From: Winogradskyella marincola
GTDB lineage: Bacteria > Bacteroidota > Bacteroidia > Flavobacteriales > Flavobacteriaceae
Direction of reading: 5' to 3'
NCBI RefSeq assembly: GCF_029624125.1
Contig: NZ_JARSBN010000003.1
Location: 62,001 to 126,000, forward strand
Length of the DNA: 64,000 bases
Shown piece by piece: positions 1 through 8,793 of the stretch. The notes under the pieces were generated by a model. That model saw only the letters and a list, made by a program, of their open reading frames with translations, was not told where the DNA came from and ran no database searches. How positions within the stretch are numbered: position 1 is the stretch's first letter; each line of letters begins with the position of its first letter. The translations under genes were made by a program, and so were the position numbers.

Positions 1-1
1 T

Positions 2-793
2 AATTCTTCGAGAAAATATTTAAGAAACAAATTAAGGCATGATGTGATTCCAATTCTAAAGGAGATTAATCCAAATGTTTTAGATAGTTTTCAGAATACT
101 CTATCAAACCTCAAGGAAACCGAAACTATAGTAAGCCAAACCATTGATGATTTTTTGAATAGAGCAATAGTTAAGAAGGAAGGTGGTACTGTGACGTATT
201 ACATTTCAGAATTTAAAAATCAAAATAATCCTAAAGCATTCTTATACGAAGTTTTCAAAAACTGTGGTTTTACCGAATGGAATGATGTTGAAGGTTTATT
301 AGAAGCCGAGACAGGAAAATATATAGCTTCTGGCACACATAAACTCACCAAGCATCGCGAGTTTTTAATTCTTACAGATTGTCATTCTGAACTTGTTTCA
401 GAATCTATCTCGTTAAATCAACCTATCAAAATAAGCGAAGTCGAAGTGCAAAAAAGCCAAGTTAAAACACCACTCGGTGTTTTGTTTTTTGATGAAGCAG
501 AGGCTTTGAGAGATAATGCTCAAAACACAATTTATGTAGATTTAGAAAAGCTGAAATATCCTTTAGAATTTAGGTTATGGCAAACAGGAGATGTTTTTCA
601 TCCTATTGGTATGAGGGGCAAAAAGAAAGTGAGCAAATATCTTAAAGATGAAAAATTAACACCAAGCGAAAAAGACAATACTTGGGTTTTAACTTCAGAA
701 GACAAAATAGTTTGGGTTGTTGGGAGAAGAGCAGATGACCGTTTTAAGGTATCAGGCCGAACCAATCAAATTTTAAAAATAGAATTAAAATAA
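2..793 (+). CDS. tilS: tRNA(Ile)-lysidine synthase, C-terminal part (5' end outside window)
   Basis: Open from the left edge in frame 2. The first visible residues (..[20 protein letters not shown]) match the region that follows the catalytic domain of TilS, the cytosolic ATP-dependent enzyme that puts lysine on C34 of tRNA-Ile(CAU) so that it reads AUA. The N-terminal PP-loop (SGGxDS) lies outside the window. The end carries the TilS C-terminal domain ([20 protein letters not shown], then [10 protein letters not shown]). A GTG at 44 is internal, because conserved residues precede it. Residues [10 protein letters not shown] (codons near 379-408) come from an in-frame copy of a dispersed palindromic repeat and are not expected in the family. 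It ends 38 bp before ade. Confidence 0.9.
   Translation, partial: NSSRKYLRNKLRHDVIPILKEINPNVLDSFQNTLSNLKETETIVSQTIDDFLNRAIVKKEGGTVTYYISEFKNQNNPKAFLYEVFKNCGFTEWNDVEGLLEAETGKYIASGTHKLTKHREFLILTDCHSELVSESISLNQPIKISEVEVQKSQVKTPLGVLFFDEAEALRDNAQNTIYVDLEKLKYPLEFRLWQTGDVFHPIGMRGKKKVSKYLKDEKLTPSEKDNTWVLTSEDKIVWVVGRRADDRFKVSGRTNQILKIELK
380..406 (+). repeat. REP-like palindromic repeat, in frame inside tilS
   Basis: The sequence TGTCATTCTGAACTTG-TTTCAGAATCT has an imperfect inverted repeat (ATTCTGA / TCAGAAT). It resembles the short GTCATTC...GAATC elements scattered between genes in flavobacteria, two more of which lie at 797-822 and 32824-32849. Here it is translated, as CHSELVSES. Confidence 0.7.
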
Positions 794-796
794 TAT

Positions 797-822
797 TGTC
801 ATTCTTGCTTAGACAGGAATCC
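797..822 (+). repeat. REP-like palindromic repeat between tilS and ade
   Basis: TGTCATTCTTGCTTAGACAG-GAATCC, with arms ATTCTTG / CAGGAAT. Same family as 380-406 and 32824-32849. It fills most of the gap and ends 9 bp before the preferred ade start, so an upstream in-frame ATG at 796 would translate the repeat. Confidence 0.65.
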
Positions 823-831
823 ATTTATAAT

Positions 832-2478
832 ATGACATTAAAAGGAAACATCGTAGATATTGAAAACCGCAGTATTTACAAAGGAGAAATCACCATAGAA
901 AATGGTAAGATTAAATCCATTGAAAAAAGAGATTGTGAAGAAAACCACTATATCTTGCCAGGCTTTGTAGATGCACATATCCATATAGAAAGCTCTATGT
1001 TAGTGCCAAGCGAGTTTGCAAAAGTCGCTGTAAAGCATGGCACAGTAGCTACAGTTTCCGATCCACACGAAATCGCCAATGTGCTTGGTGTAAAAGGTGT
1101 GGAGTTTATGATAGAAAACGGAAAACAAACGCCTTTTAAATTCAATTTCGGTGCACCATCTTGTGTTCCTGCAACAAGTTTTGAGTCAGCTGGAGCTGTT
1201 ATAAATTCCGATGACATAAAAGGCTTAATGGCAAATCCAGATATTAAGTATTTGGCTGAGATGATGAATTATCCAGGAGTCATTTACGACGATGCTGAAG
1301 TGCTCAAGAAAATTGAATGGGCAAAATATTACAACAAGCCTATTGATGGTCATGCGCCAGGTTTACGAGGTGAGGATCTAACCAAATATATTTCTGCAGG
1401 TATTTCCACCGATCATGAGTGTTTTACCTATGAAGAAGGCTTAGAAAAACTTCAAAAAGGCATGAAGGTTATTATCAGAGAAGGTAGTGCTGCCAAAAAT
1501 TTTGAAGCATTGATAGGCTTGCTAGATGAGCATTATCAAAACATAATGTTCTGTAGTGATGATAAGCATCCAGATGATTTGTTGATAAGACACATTAATC
1601 AACTTTGTGCAAGAGCAGTTGCAAAAGGGAATGACATTTTTAAAGTTCTTAAGGCGGCTTGTGTCAATCCTGTTAAGCATTACAATTTAGAGGTTGGTTT
1701 GTTGCAAGTTGGGGATACAGCAGATTGTATTGTGGTTGAAGATTTAACCGACTTTAAAACCCTTCAAACCTACATCAATGGAGAATTGGTTTACGATAAT
1801 GGTGAATCTAAAATACAACATGTCAGTTTCGAAATACTCAATAATTTTAATACTGAAAAGAAACAAACTTCAGATTTTCTAATTCAATCTAAAAAATCTA
1901 ATCTGTCTAACGAATCTAACCCATCTAAAATCAGAGTTATAGAATGTTTGGATGGTGAGTTGGTTACCAATCAAATCATTGAGGATGCCAAAGTTGTAGA
2001 TGGTAATCTTGTTTCAAACACTGAAAAGGACATCTTAAAAATGACCGTTGTTAACCGTTACCAAAATGACAAACCAGCCATGGCATTTATAAAGAATTTT
2101 GGACTCAAAGAAGGTGCAATTGCAAGTTCCGTTGGTCACGATTCCCACAATATCATTGCAGTTGGAGTATCTGATGAAGCTATTTGTAAAGCGGTTAATT
2201 TGTTAATTGAAAATGAAGGTGGTATTTGTGCAGTAAGTAATACAGAACAAAAAGTAGTCGCATTACCAGTTGCAGGTATTATGAGCGATAAAAATGCTGA
2301 AACCATTGGGAAACAGTATTCAGAATTAGACCAAATGGCGAAACAATTAGGCTCTACACTTCACGCACCATATATGAGCTTGTCGTTTATGGCATTGTTG
2401 GTGATTCCAGCTTTAAAACTGAGTGATAAAGGACTGTTTGATGGAGGGAAGTTTGCCTTTACGGATTTACAAGTTTAA
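832..2478 (+). CDS. ade: Adenine deaminase
   Basis: A 548-residue member of the amidohydrolase superfamily that converts adenine to hypoxanthine and ammonia in purine salvage. Visible are the first metal-binding motif HIHIESSM (about residue 49), DGHAPGL around residue 172, CSDDKHPDD, and the family-specific C-terminal domain ([22 protein letters not shown] split by context, then GGICAV). I start at ATG 832, not 796, because residues before it are encoded by a palindromic repeat and homologues begin with a [12 protein letters not shown] strand. Residues about 352-366 ([15 protein letters not shown]) are an in-frame period-9 DNA array at the junction between the two domains. The 3' end overlaps the converging kinase gene by 4 bp. 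Confidence 0.93.
   Translation: MTLKGNIVDIENRSIYKGEITIENGKIKSIEKRDCEENHYILPGFVDAHIHIESSMLVPSEFAKVAVKHGTVATVSDPHEIANVLGVKGVEFMIENGKQTPFKFNFGAPSCVPATSFESAGAVINSDDIKGLMANPDIKYLAEMMNYPGVIYDDAEVLKKIEWAKYYNKPIDGHAPGLRGEDLTKYISAGISTDHECFTYEEGLEKLQKGMKVIIREGSAAKNFEALIGLLDEHYQNIMFCSDDKHPDDLLIRHINQLCARAVAKGNDIFKVLKAACVNPVKHYNLEVGLLQVGDTADCIVVEDLTDFKTLQTYINGELVYDNGESKIQHVSFEILNNFNTEKKQTSDFLIQSKKSNLSNESNPSKIRVIECLDGELVTNQIIEDAKVVDGNLVSNTEKDILKMTVVNRYQNDKPAMAFIKNFGLKEGAIASSVGHDSHNIIAVGVSDEAICKAVNLLIENEGGICAVSNTEQKVVALPVAGIMSDKNAETIGKQYSELDQMAKQLGSTLHAPYMSLSFMALLVIPALKLSDKGLFDGGKFAFTDLQV
1885..1929 (+). repeat. Period-9 array (five NNNTCTAAN units), in frame inside ade
   Basis: Five consecutive 9-bp units: CAATCTAAA, AAATCTAAT, CTGTCTAAC, GAATCTAAC, CCATCTAAA. 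Being a multiple of three, the array adds 15 residues of period three (xSK/xSN) to Ade without shifting the frame. Related arrays lie at 22762-22806, 23181-23216 and 28593-28696. Confidence 0.8.
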
Positions 2479-4694
2479 TCAAAATTTACTGTTTTAGCAT
2501 AGCGTGTTAAAAGGTCTTGTAGGTTGTTGAAATCAACAGGTTTGGCTATAAAATCGTTCATTCCTATTTCTAAAACTCGCTTTTTGTCTTTTTCAAAAGC
2601 ACTTGCCGTAACAGCAATAATAGGAGTGTGGTAATTTTTTCCAGAGAAGTCTTCTTTAAGACGTTGTGCAGCTTCTATACCATCCATTATTGGCATGTTT
2701 AGGTCCATAAAAATGATGTCATACGTTTTTTGTTCGCAACAATGTAGAGCTTCAATACCATTGCTTGCTATGTCAGACATTATGCCCATTCGCATCAAAA
2801 TCTTTGAGAGTACTTTTTGATTTATTTTATTGTCTTCAACAATTAGAACCTCTTTAATACCTTCTATTTTAGAATTGATCGAAATTTTGTCTGTACTTGT
2901 AGTTATATCTAAAGGTTCGGATTTTGGTAACCTAAGCGTAAAACAAAAGCAAGTCCCTGTATTAGCTTTGCTTTTTATGCTCATTTCGCCACCCATTAAT
3001 TCAATTAATTTATTGGCTATGGTTAGTCCTAATCCTGTGCCTCCATGCTTTCTGGTAGTAGATAAATCACCTTGTTCAAAAGCTTCAAACAGTCTGTGTA
3101 TTTGGTTTTCGTCTAAACCAATTCCTGTGTCAATAACTTCAAAAGCTATTAAATATTCGTTATTTATTAGTTTGCTATCTACAGAAAGGGTAACGCTGCC
3201 TTTTTCCGTGAATTTTAAGGCGTTACTTATAAGGTTTATTAATATTTGTTGAATTCTTAATGTATCGCCTAATGCACAAACATTTTGTTCGCCTTTAATA
3301 ATTGTTTTGAATTCTAGATTTTTTTCTAAAGCTTGAAATTTAAAAATCTTAACAAGTTTATTTATTTCATCATCTAAATAAAAAGGAAGCTTTTCTATTG
3401 AAAGCTTTTCGGCTTCGAGTTTAGAGTGGTCTAAAATCATATTGATTAAGCGCAAAAGGTGGTTCGCAGAGTACTGAGCTATTTCTAAGTGTTCTTCTTG
3501 CGATTTGCTCAAAGAATCAAAATGTAGCATTTGTAGCATACCTATTAAGCCGTTGAGTGGTGTACGCATCTCGTGGCTCATATTAGCCAAAAAGCGAGAT
3601 TTGTACTCAGCATTTTTGTTGGCTTCATCTATAGAGTTTTCTAGGTCTTTTATTGTTTTAGCTAGCTTTTCTTTAAGCAAACTATAGCTGTCGTTGAGTT
3701 CGTTAACCTCTTTTATTTTAGAGCTGTATGTTGGAGTGTTGTTTTCAATATGTTTAAAATTTGACTTCACGAATTTTTCAATTCTAAGTTTTAAATGGTC
3801 AACATCTTTTGAAATAATCCTTACAAAGTAATAGCTAATAACTATAAGCAATAGTGCTAAAATTATGGTTTCTATAATAAAAGATCTTGTAAGTGCTCTA
3901 TTGAAGCTGGTAAGCTCCGCATTAGATTTATGGTTAAGGGTTTCGTAAAGTTCTTCGATATAGGTTTTTTGCTGATTTATTTTGGCAAAAATTCCTTCGT
4001 TATACGAAACACCAATTGTTTTGTTTTTTAGAGCTAGTTGTTTAAAGTTGTATGAGTATTTATTCAGCAAGCTTCTGGCATCATTGCTAATGTTGTAGTA
4101 TTTGTTAATGCTATCAATTAAATAATCAAATTCGGCAAGGTAATCTTCATCGCCACGCATTAGGTAATCTTTTTCGTGACGTCTAAGTTGTAAAAGCAAA
4201 TCTCTATCCAATAAGTTTTTCTTCTCCAGCTCGTGAGCCAGACGTCTCATTTCACCTTCAATACCAAAATCTCTGAAACCTCTGATTTTTACTTCAGATT
4301 TAAACTGCTTTGCTAATGTTAAATGATGAGATTGCGCTTTTACAATTTGCTCTAGCTCATTTTCAATCTTTAGTGCATTAGAATGATGCTTTAAATTGTT
4401 TAATTCTGAATTAAATTTTTCCAGATTATCAATATATGTATCTATGAATATTTGGTTTCCAGAAGTGTACAGTTCAGGTTGTTTGTAACCAGAAATTAAA
4501 AAAGATTGAAAGTTCGTAAAATTCTGACTGAAAGCGTTAGAGGTTTGCGATATCTTTTGGGTAAAATTCACAACGTTTTTAGTCTTATGGTCTTTATGTA
4601 GGTAAAGAAAAAGCCATAAAACAATGATTAAAATAATTACCGAAAATGATAGGTACACATAGCTTTTTAGGCGACGAGGGGAAAAAATAAACAT
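2475..4694 (-). CDS. Hybrid sensor histidine kinase / response regulator
   Basis: A 739-residue inner-membrane sensor. A membrane helix at 10-33 and another at 272-293 enclose a mostly helical periplasmic sensor of about 240 residues, followed by a HAMP-like or coiled-coil linker. HisKA spans about 363-428, with phospho-acceptor His374 in NMSHEMRTP. The HATPase has an N box near 484-499, DTGIGL (521-526) and GGTGLGL (551-557). A receiver domain (615-735) ends the protein, with phospho-acceptor Asp664 in [11 protein letters not shown] and Lys718 in AKPV. There is no separate DNA-binding output and no regulator gene next to it, so its signal and targets are unknown. It converges on ade with a 4-bp overlap. 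Confidence 0.93.
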   Translation of the reverse strand: MFIFSPRRLKSYVYLSFSVIILIIVLWLFLYLHKDHKTKNVVNFTQKISQTSNAFSQNFTNFQSFLISGYKQPELYTSGNQIFIDTYIDNLEKFNSELNNLKHHSNALKIENELEQIVKAQSHHLTLAKQFKSEVKIRGFRDFGIEGEMRRLAHELEKKNLLDRDLLLQLRRHEKDYLMRGDEDYLAEFDYLIDSINKYYNISNDARSLLNKYSYNFKQLALKNKTIGVSYNEGIFAKINQQKTYIEELYETLNHKSNAELTSFNRALTRSFIIETIILALLLIVISYYFVRIISKDVDHLKLRIEKFVKSNFKHIENNTPTYSSKIKEVNELNDSYSLLKEKLAKTIKDLENSIDEANKNAEYKSRFLANMSHEMRTPLNGLIGMLQMLHFDSLSKSQEEHLEIAQYSANHLLRLINMILDHSKLEAEKLSIEKLPFYLDDEINKLVKIFKFQALEKNLEFKTIIKGEQNVCALGDTLRIQQILINLISNALKFTEKGSVTLSVDSKLINNEYLIAFEVIDTGIGLDENQIHRLFEAFEQGDLSTTRKHGGTGLGLTIANKLIELMGGEMSIKSKANTGTCFCFTLRLPKSEPLDITTSTDKISINSKIEGIKEVLIVEDNKINQKVLSKILMRMGIMSDIASNGIEALHCCEQKTYDIIFMDLNMPIMDGIEAAQRLKEDFSGKNYHTPIIAVTASAFEKDKKRVLEIGMNDFIAKPVDFNNLQDLLTRYAKTVNFD

Positions 4695-4825
4695 TAACTT
4701 AAGGGCTGCTATTAAAAATGTAAAATTAATAATAGCTTATCTGTAGATGTAAAGTTAAAGTTAAATAATGTTTAATATAAAACCTTAATTTTATACACCA
4801 GAAAATAAACTAAACGACCCAAATA

Positions 4826-6709
4826 ATGATTAAGAATTTTACACTTGTTTTACTACTTTGTTTAGCGTTAGTTAATTGCAAAGACGAAAAACATCAAGCT
4901 CTCGAAAATCCTGAAACTGCTAAGGTTGAAGATACTTTTGTAAAGGATAATTACACTAAGCAAGAGGTAATGATAGAAATGCGAGACGGTATTAAACTTC
5001 ATACAACCATTTATTCGCCAAAGGACACGTCTAAGACTTATCCAATGTTAATGATGCGTACTCCTTATAGCTGTAAACCTTATGGTGAAGAAGAGTACAG
5101 AAGTAAAATTGGACCAAATAAATACCTTATGGAAGAAGGTAATATTATGGTGTATCAAGATGTGCGCGGTCGTTGGAATAGTGAAGGAGTTTACGATAAT
5201 ATGCGTGCTTATATTCCTAATAAAACAGGCAAACAAGTTGATGAAGCTAGCGATACTTATGATACCATTGAATGGTTAGTTAATAATGTTGAAAATAACA
5301 ATGGCAAGGTTGGTACGTATGGTATTTCGTATCCAGGATTTTATACTACGTATTCACTTTTAGACGCGCATCCTGCATTAAAGGCAGCGTCTCCGCAAGC
5401 GTGTATTGGTGATTTCTTTTTTGATGATTTTATTCATAATGGTGCTTATTTGTTGAGTTATTGGAGAGCAACGTCTGTATTTGGCTACATGAAGGACACA
5501 CCAACAACAGAGTCTTGGTACAATTTTCCAGATTTAGGAACCGAAGATCAGCATCAGTTTTTCTTAGATCATATGCCATTAAGCAAGCTGAATAAATTTT
5601 ACGACAGCACCAATGTGTTTATGGAACAGTTAAAAACACATGTCACTTATGATGATTTCTGGAAAAGCAGAGGCATTATTCAACATTTAAAAGATATAAA
5701 ACCAGCAACGATGGTTGTTGGTGGTTTCTTTGATGCTGAAGATTTGTATGGACCATTCAATACTTACAAAAACATTGAGAACAATAGTGATAATTACAAC
5801 ACTGTAGTTTTTGGACCTTGGAGTCATGGTGATTGGGCAAGAAATTCAGAGAGGCAAGTTGTGGGTAATATTCACTTTGGTGATAGTATTTCAGACTATT
5901 TTCAAAAAGAAATTGAAACAAAGTTCTTTAATCATTTCCTTAAAGGTGAAGCCGATGGTAAAACAGGATTGCCAGAAGCACACATGTTTAATACAGGTAC
6001 AAAATCATGGCAATCTTTTGAAAGTTGGCCACCAGAAAATACAGCCAAAGAAAGTTATTTTTTACAACCTTACGAGCGTTTAACGCAACGTGCTACTAGA
6101 AATATCGAAACTTCAGATTTTATAAGTGATCCAAAGAAACCAGTACCTTATACAGAAGATATTAAAGTTGGGTTTACACCACGAAAATTTATGACAGACG
6201 ATCAGCGTTTTGCATCAAGACGTCCAGATGTATTGACGTTTGAAACCGAAGTTTTAGAAAATGATATCACACTAGCTGGTGATATTTTAGCAAAGCTAAA
6301 CGTGTCCACAACAGGTACAGCAGCCGATTGGATTGTAAAAGTAATCGATGTGTATCCTGCAGATACAGAGAATACTGACGATGTGCAAGATCATTTGAAG
6401 TTGAGCAACTACCACATGATGGTACGTAGCGAAGTGTTACGTGGTCGTTTTAGAAATAGTATGGAAACACCTGAACCTTTTGTGCCAAACAAAAAGACAG
6501 CTGTAAACATTAAGTTGCAAGATGTGTTTCACACGTTTAAAAAAGGGCATAAAATCCAGGTGCAAGTACAGAGTACATTCTTTCCTTACATAGACGCAAA
6601 TCCGCAGACGTATGTAGATAATATTTTTGAAGCGAAAGAATCAGACTTTAAAGCGCAGACGCACAAGGTGTTTAATGATTCGTCTATAGAGTTTTCAGTT
6701 TTGAGATAA
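4826..6709 (+). CDS. CocE/NonD family hydrolase (X-Pro dipeptidyl-peptidase-like) lipoprotein
   Basis: A 627-residue protein with a lipoprotein signal (lipobox LVNC, Cys18), so it is likely anchored in the envelope. The alpha/beta-hydrolase core carries Ser168 in GTYGISYPGF, a probable acid at Asp303 in GGFFDAEDLYGP and His334 in GPWSHGDW. The DVRGRWNSEG motif and the C-terminal jelly-roll domain (from about residue 430) are typical of the CocE / PepX C-terminal family. Members hydrolyse acyl esters or peptide-like amides; the substrate here cannot be read from sequence. A period-7 repeat separates it from the next hydrolase gene. Confidence 0.9.
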   Translation: MIKNFTLVLLLCLALVNCKDEKHQALENPETAKVEDTFVKDNYTKQEVMIEMRDGIKLHTTIYSPKDTSKTYPMLMMRTPYSCKPYGEEEYRSKIGPNKYLMEEGNIMVYQDVRGRWNSEGVYDNMRAYIPNKTGKQVDEASDTYDTIEWLVNNVENNNGKVGTYGISYPGFYTTYSLLDAHPALKAASPQACIGDFFFDDFIHNGAYLLSYWRATSVFGYMKDTPTTESWYNFPDLGTEDQHQFFLDHMPLSKLNKFYDSTNVFMEQLKTHVTYDDFWKSRGIIQHLKDIKPATMVVGGFFDAEDLYGPFNTYKNIENNSDNYNTVVFGPWSHGDWARNSERQVVGNIHFGDSISDYFQKEIETKFFNHFLKGEADGKTGLPEAHMFNTGTKSWQSFESWPPENTAKESYFLQPYERLTQRATRNIETSDFISDPKKPVPYTEDIKVGFTPRKFMTDDQRFASRRPDVLTFETEVLENDITLAGDILAKLNVSTTGTAADWIVKVIDVYPADTENTDDVQDHLKLSNYHMMVRSEVLRGRFRNSMETPEPFVPNKKTAVNIKLQDVFHTFKKGHKIQVQVQSTFFPYIDANPQTYVDNIFEAKESDFKAQTHKVFNDSSIEFSVLR

Positions 6710-6719
6710 ACAATCTTTG

Positions 6720-6754
6720 AGCTAACTGCCAAAAGCTAATAGCCAATAGCTAGA
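6720..6754 (+). repeat. Period-7 tandem repeat (five AGCTAAT-like units)
   Basis: AGCTAAC, TGCCAAA, AGCTAAT, AGCCAAT, AGCTAGA: five degenerate 7-bp units fill almost the whole gap between the two hydrolase genes and end 2 bp before the next ATG. No Shine-Dalgarno or promoter is evident in it. Confidence 0.7.
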
Positions 6755-6756
6755 AC

Positions 6757-7713
6757 ATGCCAATTATACAATCCACATACAAACCACCATTTTGGGCAAA
6801 GAAGAGCTTTGTGTCTACAGTATTTTCAGGATTAGCCAGAACTGTGAATGGTGTTGCGCAAACCAGAGAACGCCTGGAGTTAGATGATGGCGATTTTTTA
6901 GATTTAGATTGGAGTTATGCTAAGCAACCATCAGACAAAGTAATTATTCTATTACATGGTTTAGAAGGTAATGCACAACGACCATACATTACAGCATCAG
7001 CAAAATTATTCAATGAAAATGGAGTAGATGCATGTGCTGTAAACTTTAGAGGTTGTAGTGGTGAGCCTAATCGTTTATACAGAAGTTACCATTCTGGTGC
7101 TACGGAAGATTTAGAAGCAGTCATTGATTATATTTTAAAACAAGACAAATACAGCGACATTTATATCAAAGGCATTAGCCTTGGTGCTAACATGGCTTTA
7201 AAATATGCAGGCGAACGAGAGAAATTACCAAAAGCACTAAAAGGTATTGTTGCAGTATCGTCGCCATGTTATCTAAAAGGGTCTTCAGACGCTTTGATGC
7301 ATATAAAAAACCGACATTATGCCATTAGGTTTTTAGGACATCTTAAAGACAAGATAAAACCTAAATTAGAGCAATTTCCACAAGATATTTCTATTGCAGA
7401 TTTTAATACTATTAAAACCTTATTGAATTTTGATGAGGTATACACCTCAAAAGCTCATGGTTTTAAAAATGCTTTGGACTACTATGAGCAATGCAGTAGT
7501 TTACAGTTTCTACCAAATATTACTATTCCAACTTTAATCATTAATGCACTAAATGATTCTTTTTTGTCAGCAGAATGTTATCCTGTTAAGGAAGCAAAGC
7601 AAAATCCAAATCTTTATTTAGAAATGCCTAAGTATGGAGGACATGTTGGGTTTATTGATAAACGGAATGTTTATTATAATGAGAAACGTGCATTAGATTT
7701 TGTGAAAAATTAA
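6757..7713 (+). CDS. YheT-family alpha/beta hydrolase
   Basis: A 318-residue cytosolic protein of the YheT/COG0429 esterase family. Motifs in order: LLHGLEGNAQRPYI (oxyanion loop), VNFRGCSGEPN, RSYHSGATEDL, nucleophile Ser141 in GISLGANMA, acid near NALNDSF and His in GGHVGF close to the C-terminus. Length and motif order match the family, whose members act on short acyl esters; the physiological substrate is not known. It lies 47 bp downstream of the CocE-like gene, possibly in one transcript. Confidence 0.88.
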   Translation: MPIIQSTYKPPFWAKKSFVSTVFSGLARTVNGVAQTRERLELDDGDFLDLDWSYAKQPSDKVIILLHGLEGNAQRPYITASAKLFNENGVDACAVNFRGCSGEPNRLYRSYHSGATEDLEAVIDYILKQDKYSDIYIKGISLGANMALKYAGEREKLPKALKGIVAVSSPCYLKGSSDALMHIKNRHYAIRFLGHLKDKIKPKLEQFPQDISIADFNTIKTLLNFDEVYTSKAHGFKNALDYYEQCSSLQFLPNITIPTLIINALNDSFLSAECYPVKEAKQNPNLYLEMPKYGGHVGFIDKRNVYYNEKRALDFVKN

Positions 7714-7807
7714 AAATTAAGGTATGTGAAAAAAATGTTTATAATTAATTGATTTTCAGAATTATTTTGCGAAATGGTTAATTTATTTTAGTTGTAAATA
7801 TTTGATT

Positions 7808-7960
7808 ATGGCAAAAGGTAAAAATTCTAAACCAAATTCTAATTCTGGTAAAGGGAGTAGTAAAAAATCCGGAAGTTATGTTGGACTAGGTGAGTCTAAA
7901 ACACCAAAAGTTAATGGTACTACCAGAGGTGTTAATACAGGAGGTAGACCTAAAAAATAG
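7808..7960 (+). CDS. Small basic low-complexity protein (50 aa)
   Basis: ATG 7808 to TAG 7958-7960 gives 50 residues rich in Lys, Ser, Gly and Asn: MAKGKNSKPNSNSGKG.. then SYVGLGESKTPKVNG and a C-terminal NTGGRPKK. No signal peptide or membrane segment; probably disordered and nucleic-acid-binding-like by composition only. A regular codon pattern, a clean start and the GLGESKTPK / NTGGRPKK blocks favour a real gene. It converges on the next gene with an 11-bp overlap. Function unknown. Confidence 0.55.
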   Translation: MAKGKNSKPNSNSGKGSSKKSGSYVGLGESKTPKVNGTTRGVNTGGRPKK

Positions 7961-8447
7961 TGTAATAAAATATTACTAAAAGTACTATTCCAAGTATCAT
8001 AAAACCAATTGATAAAAAATTTAAAAAAGAGGTCGTTTTATCGAAGATATTTTTTTTGGAGTCTAATAACTCCTGTTCTTTTCTATATCCCCTTTTTCTT
8101 TCTTTACTCTTTTTTGATTTTGATAATTTAAGTATACTTAATTGAGTTTGTATGTATTGTTCTTCGTAACTGTTTGCATAATAAGCTGTTATTTGAGAAA
8201 TAAAGTTTATTATTATGGCTGCTAGCAGAAACGAACCAGCAAAAACTAAAATACTGGTATCTTCTATAGGTATTTTACCTGTCTTAAATTCTCTTAGAGT
8301 TTCAAGTAGCACATAAAGTCCACCACCACTAATTGTAATAGTTAATAGGTCTGTGCGTTTTTGCGAGTATGAGCTATTCTCTTTGGTAGTTCTTAAGTGC
8401 TCGTTCCACTCTTCATACTTAGTTTTCTTTATATGATTTTCATCCAT
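7950..8447 (-). CDS. Membrane protein of unknown function (165 aa)
   Basis: Not assigned to a family. A charged soluble N-terminus (about 40 residues) is followed by hydrophobic segments near residues 36-55, 68-88 and 138-162, with a very basic Lys/Arg stretch between the last two (KLSKSKKSKERKRGYRKE). I prefer ATG 8447 (MDENHIKK) over the upstream in-frame ATG at 8480, because a tiny ORF ends 1 bp before it, which suggests translational coupling. Confidence 0.6.
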   Translation of the reverse strand: MDENHIKKTKYEEWNEHLRTTKENSSYSQKRTDLLTITISGGGLYVLLETLREFKTGKIPIEDTSILVFAGSFLLAAIIINFISQITAYYANSYEEQYIQTQLSILKLSKSKKSKERKRGYRKEQELLDSKKNIFDKTTSFLNFLSIGFMILGIVLLVIFYYTIF

Positions 8448-8448
8448 T

Positions 8449-8562
8449 TTACCTGCTGTTTTTACCAAAATTATAAACAATAATATAACTAAGAATTATT
8501 AATCTTACTGATAAATCTACTATCTCTTTGTTTTCTTTTAAATATCCTAACTCTTTTCTCAT
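8449..8562 (-). CDS. Possible 37-residue peptide upstream of the membrane protein
   Basis: The ORF begins MRKELGYLKENKEIVDLSVR and continues with a hydrophobic stretch (LIILSYIIVYNF). Its TAA (8451-8449) is separated by 1 bp from the ATG at 8447. It may be a genuine small protein or a leader that couples translation of the downstream gene. Support is only the ORF and its spacing. Confidence 0.3.
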   Translation of the reverse strand: MRKELGYLKENKEIVDLSVRLIILSYIIVYNFGKNSR

Positions 8563-8793
8563 TTTTAAAAATAAATATATTGTAAATTAATAATTTAGGT
8601 TAATCTAAGGTCAAGTTTATGTATTATATATCGTTGATTTTTGTGGTTAAAAAACTTTAATTAAGAATTCATACTACTTTTAATGTTTGTTTACTATAAA
8701 TAAATTACTTTATAAAACTAATTATTAAACTCATCGAATATGAGTATTTTATATTGTCCGCAATTTTCCTACATTTAAGCAAATCAATTCTTT
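8563..8793. other. AT-rich intergenic region, no gene seen
   Basis: The 8481-8793 gap holds the candidate small ORF up to 8562. The rest is very AT-rich and presumably contains divergent promoters for the membrane protein and yifB. I see no convincing hairpin, repeat or coding frame. Confidence 0.4.

Noticed and set aside
948..1217. Minus-strand ORF of 89 codons inside ade
   Set aside because: Lies wholly antisense to a strongly conserved enzyme and has no recognisable features.
2830..3252. Plus-strand ORF of 140 codons
   Set aside because: Antisense to the HATPase and receiver domains of the hybrid kinase.
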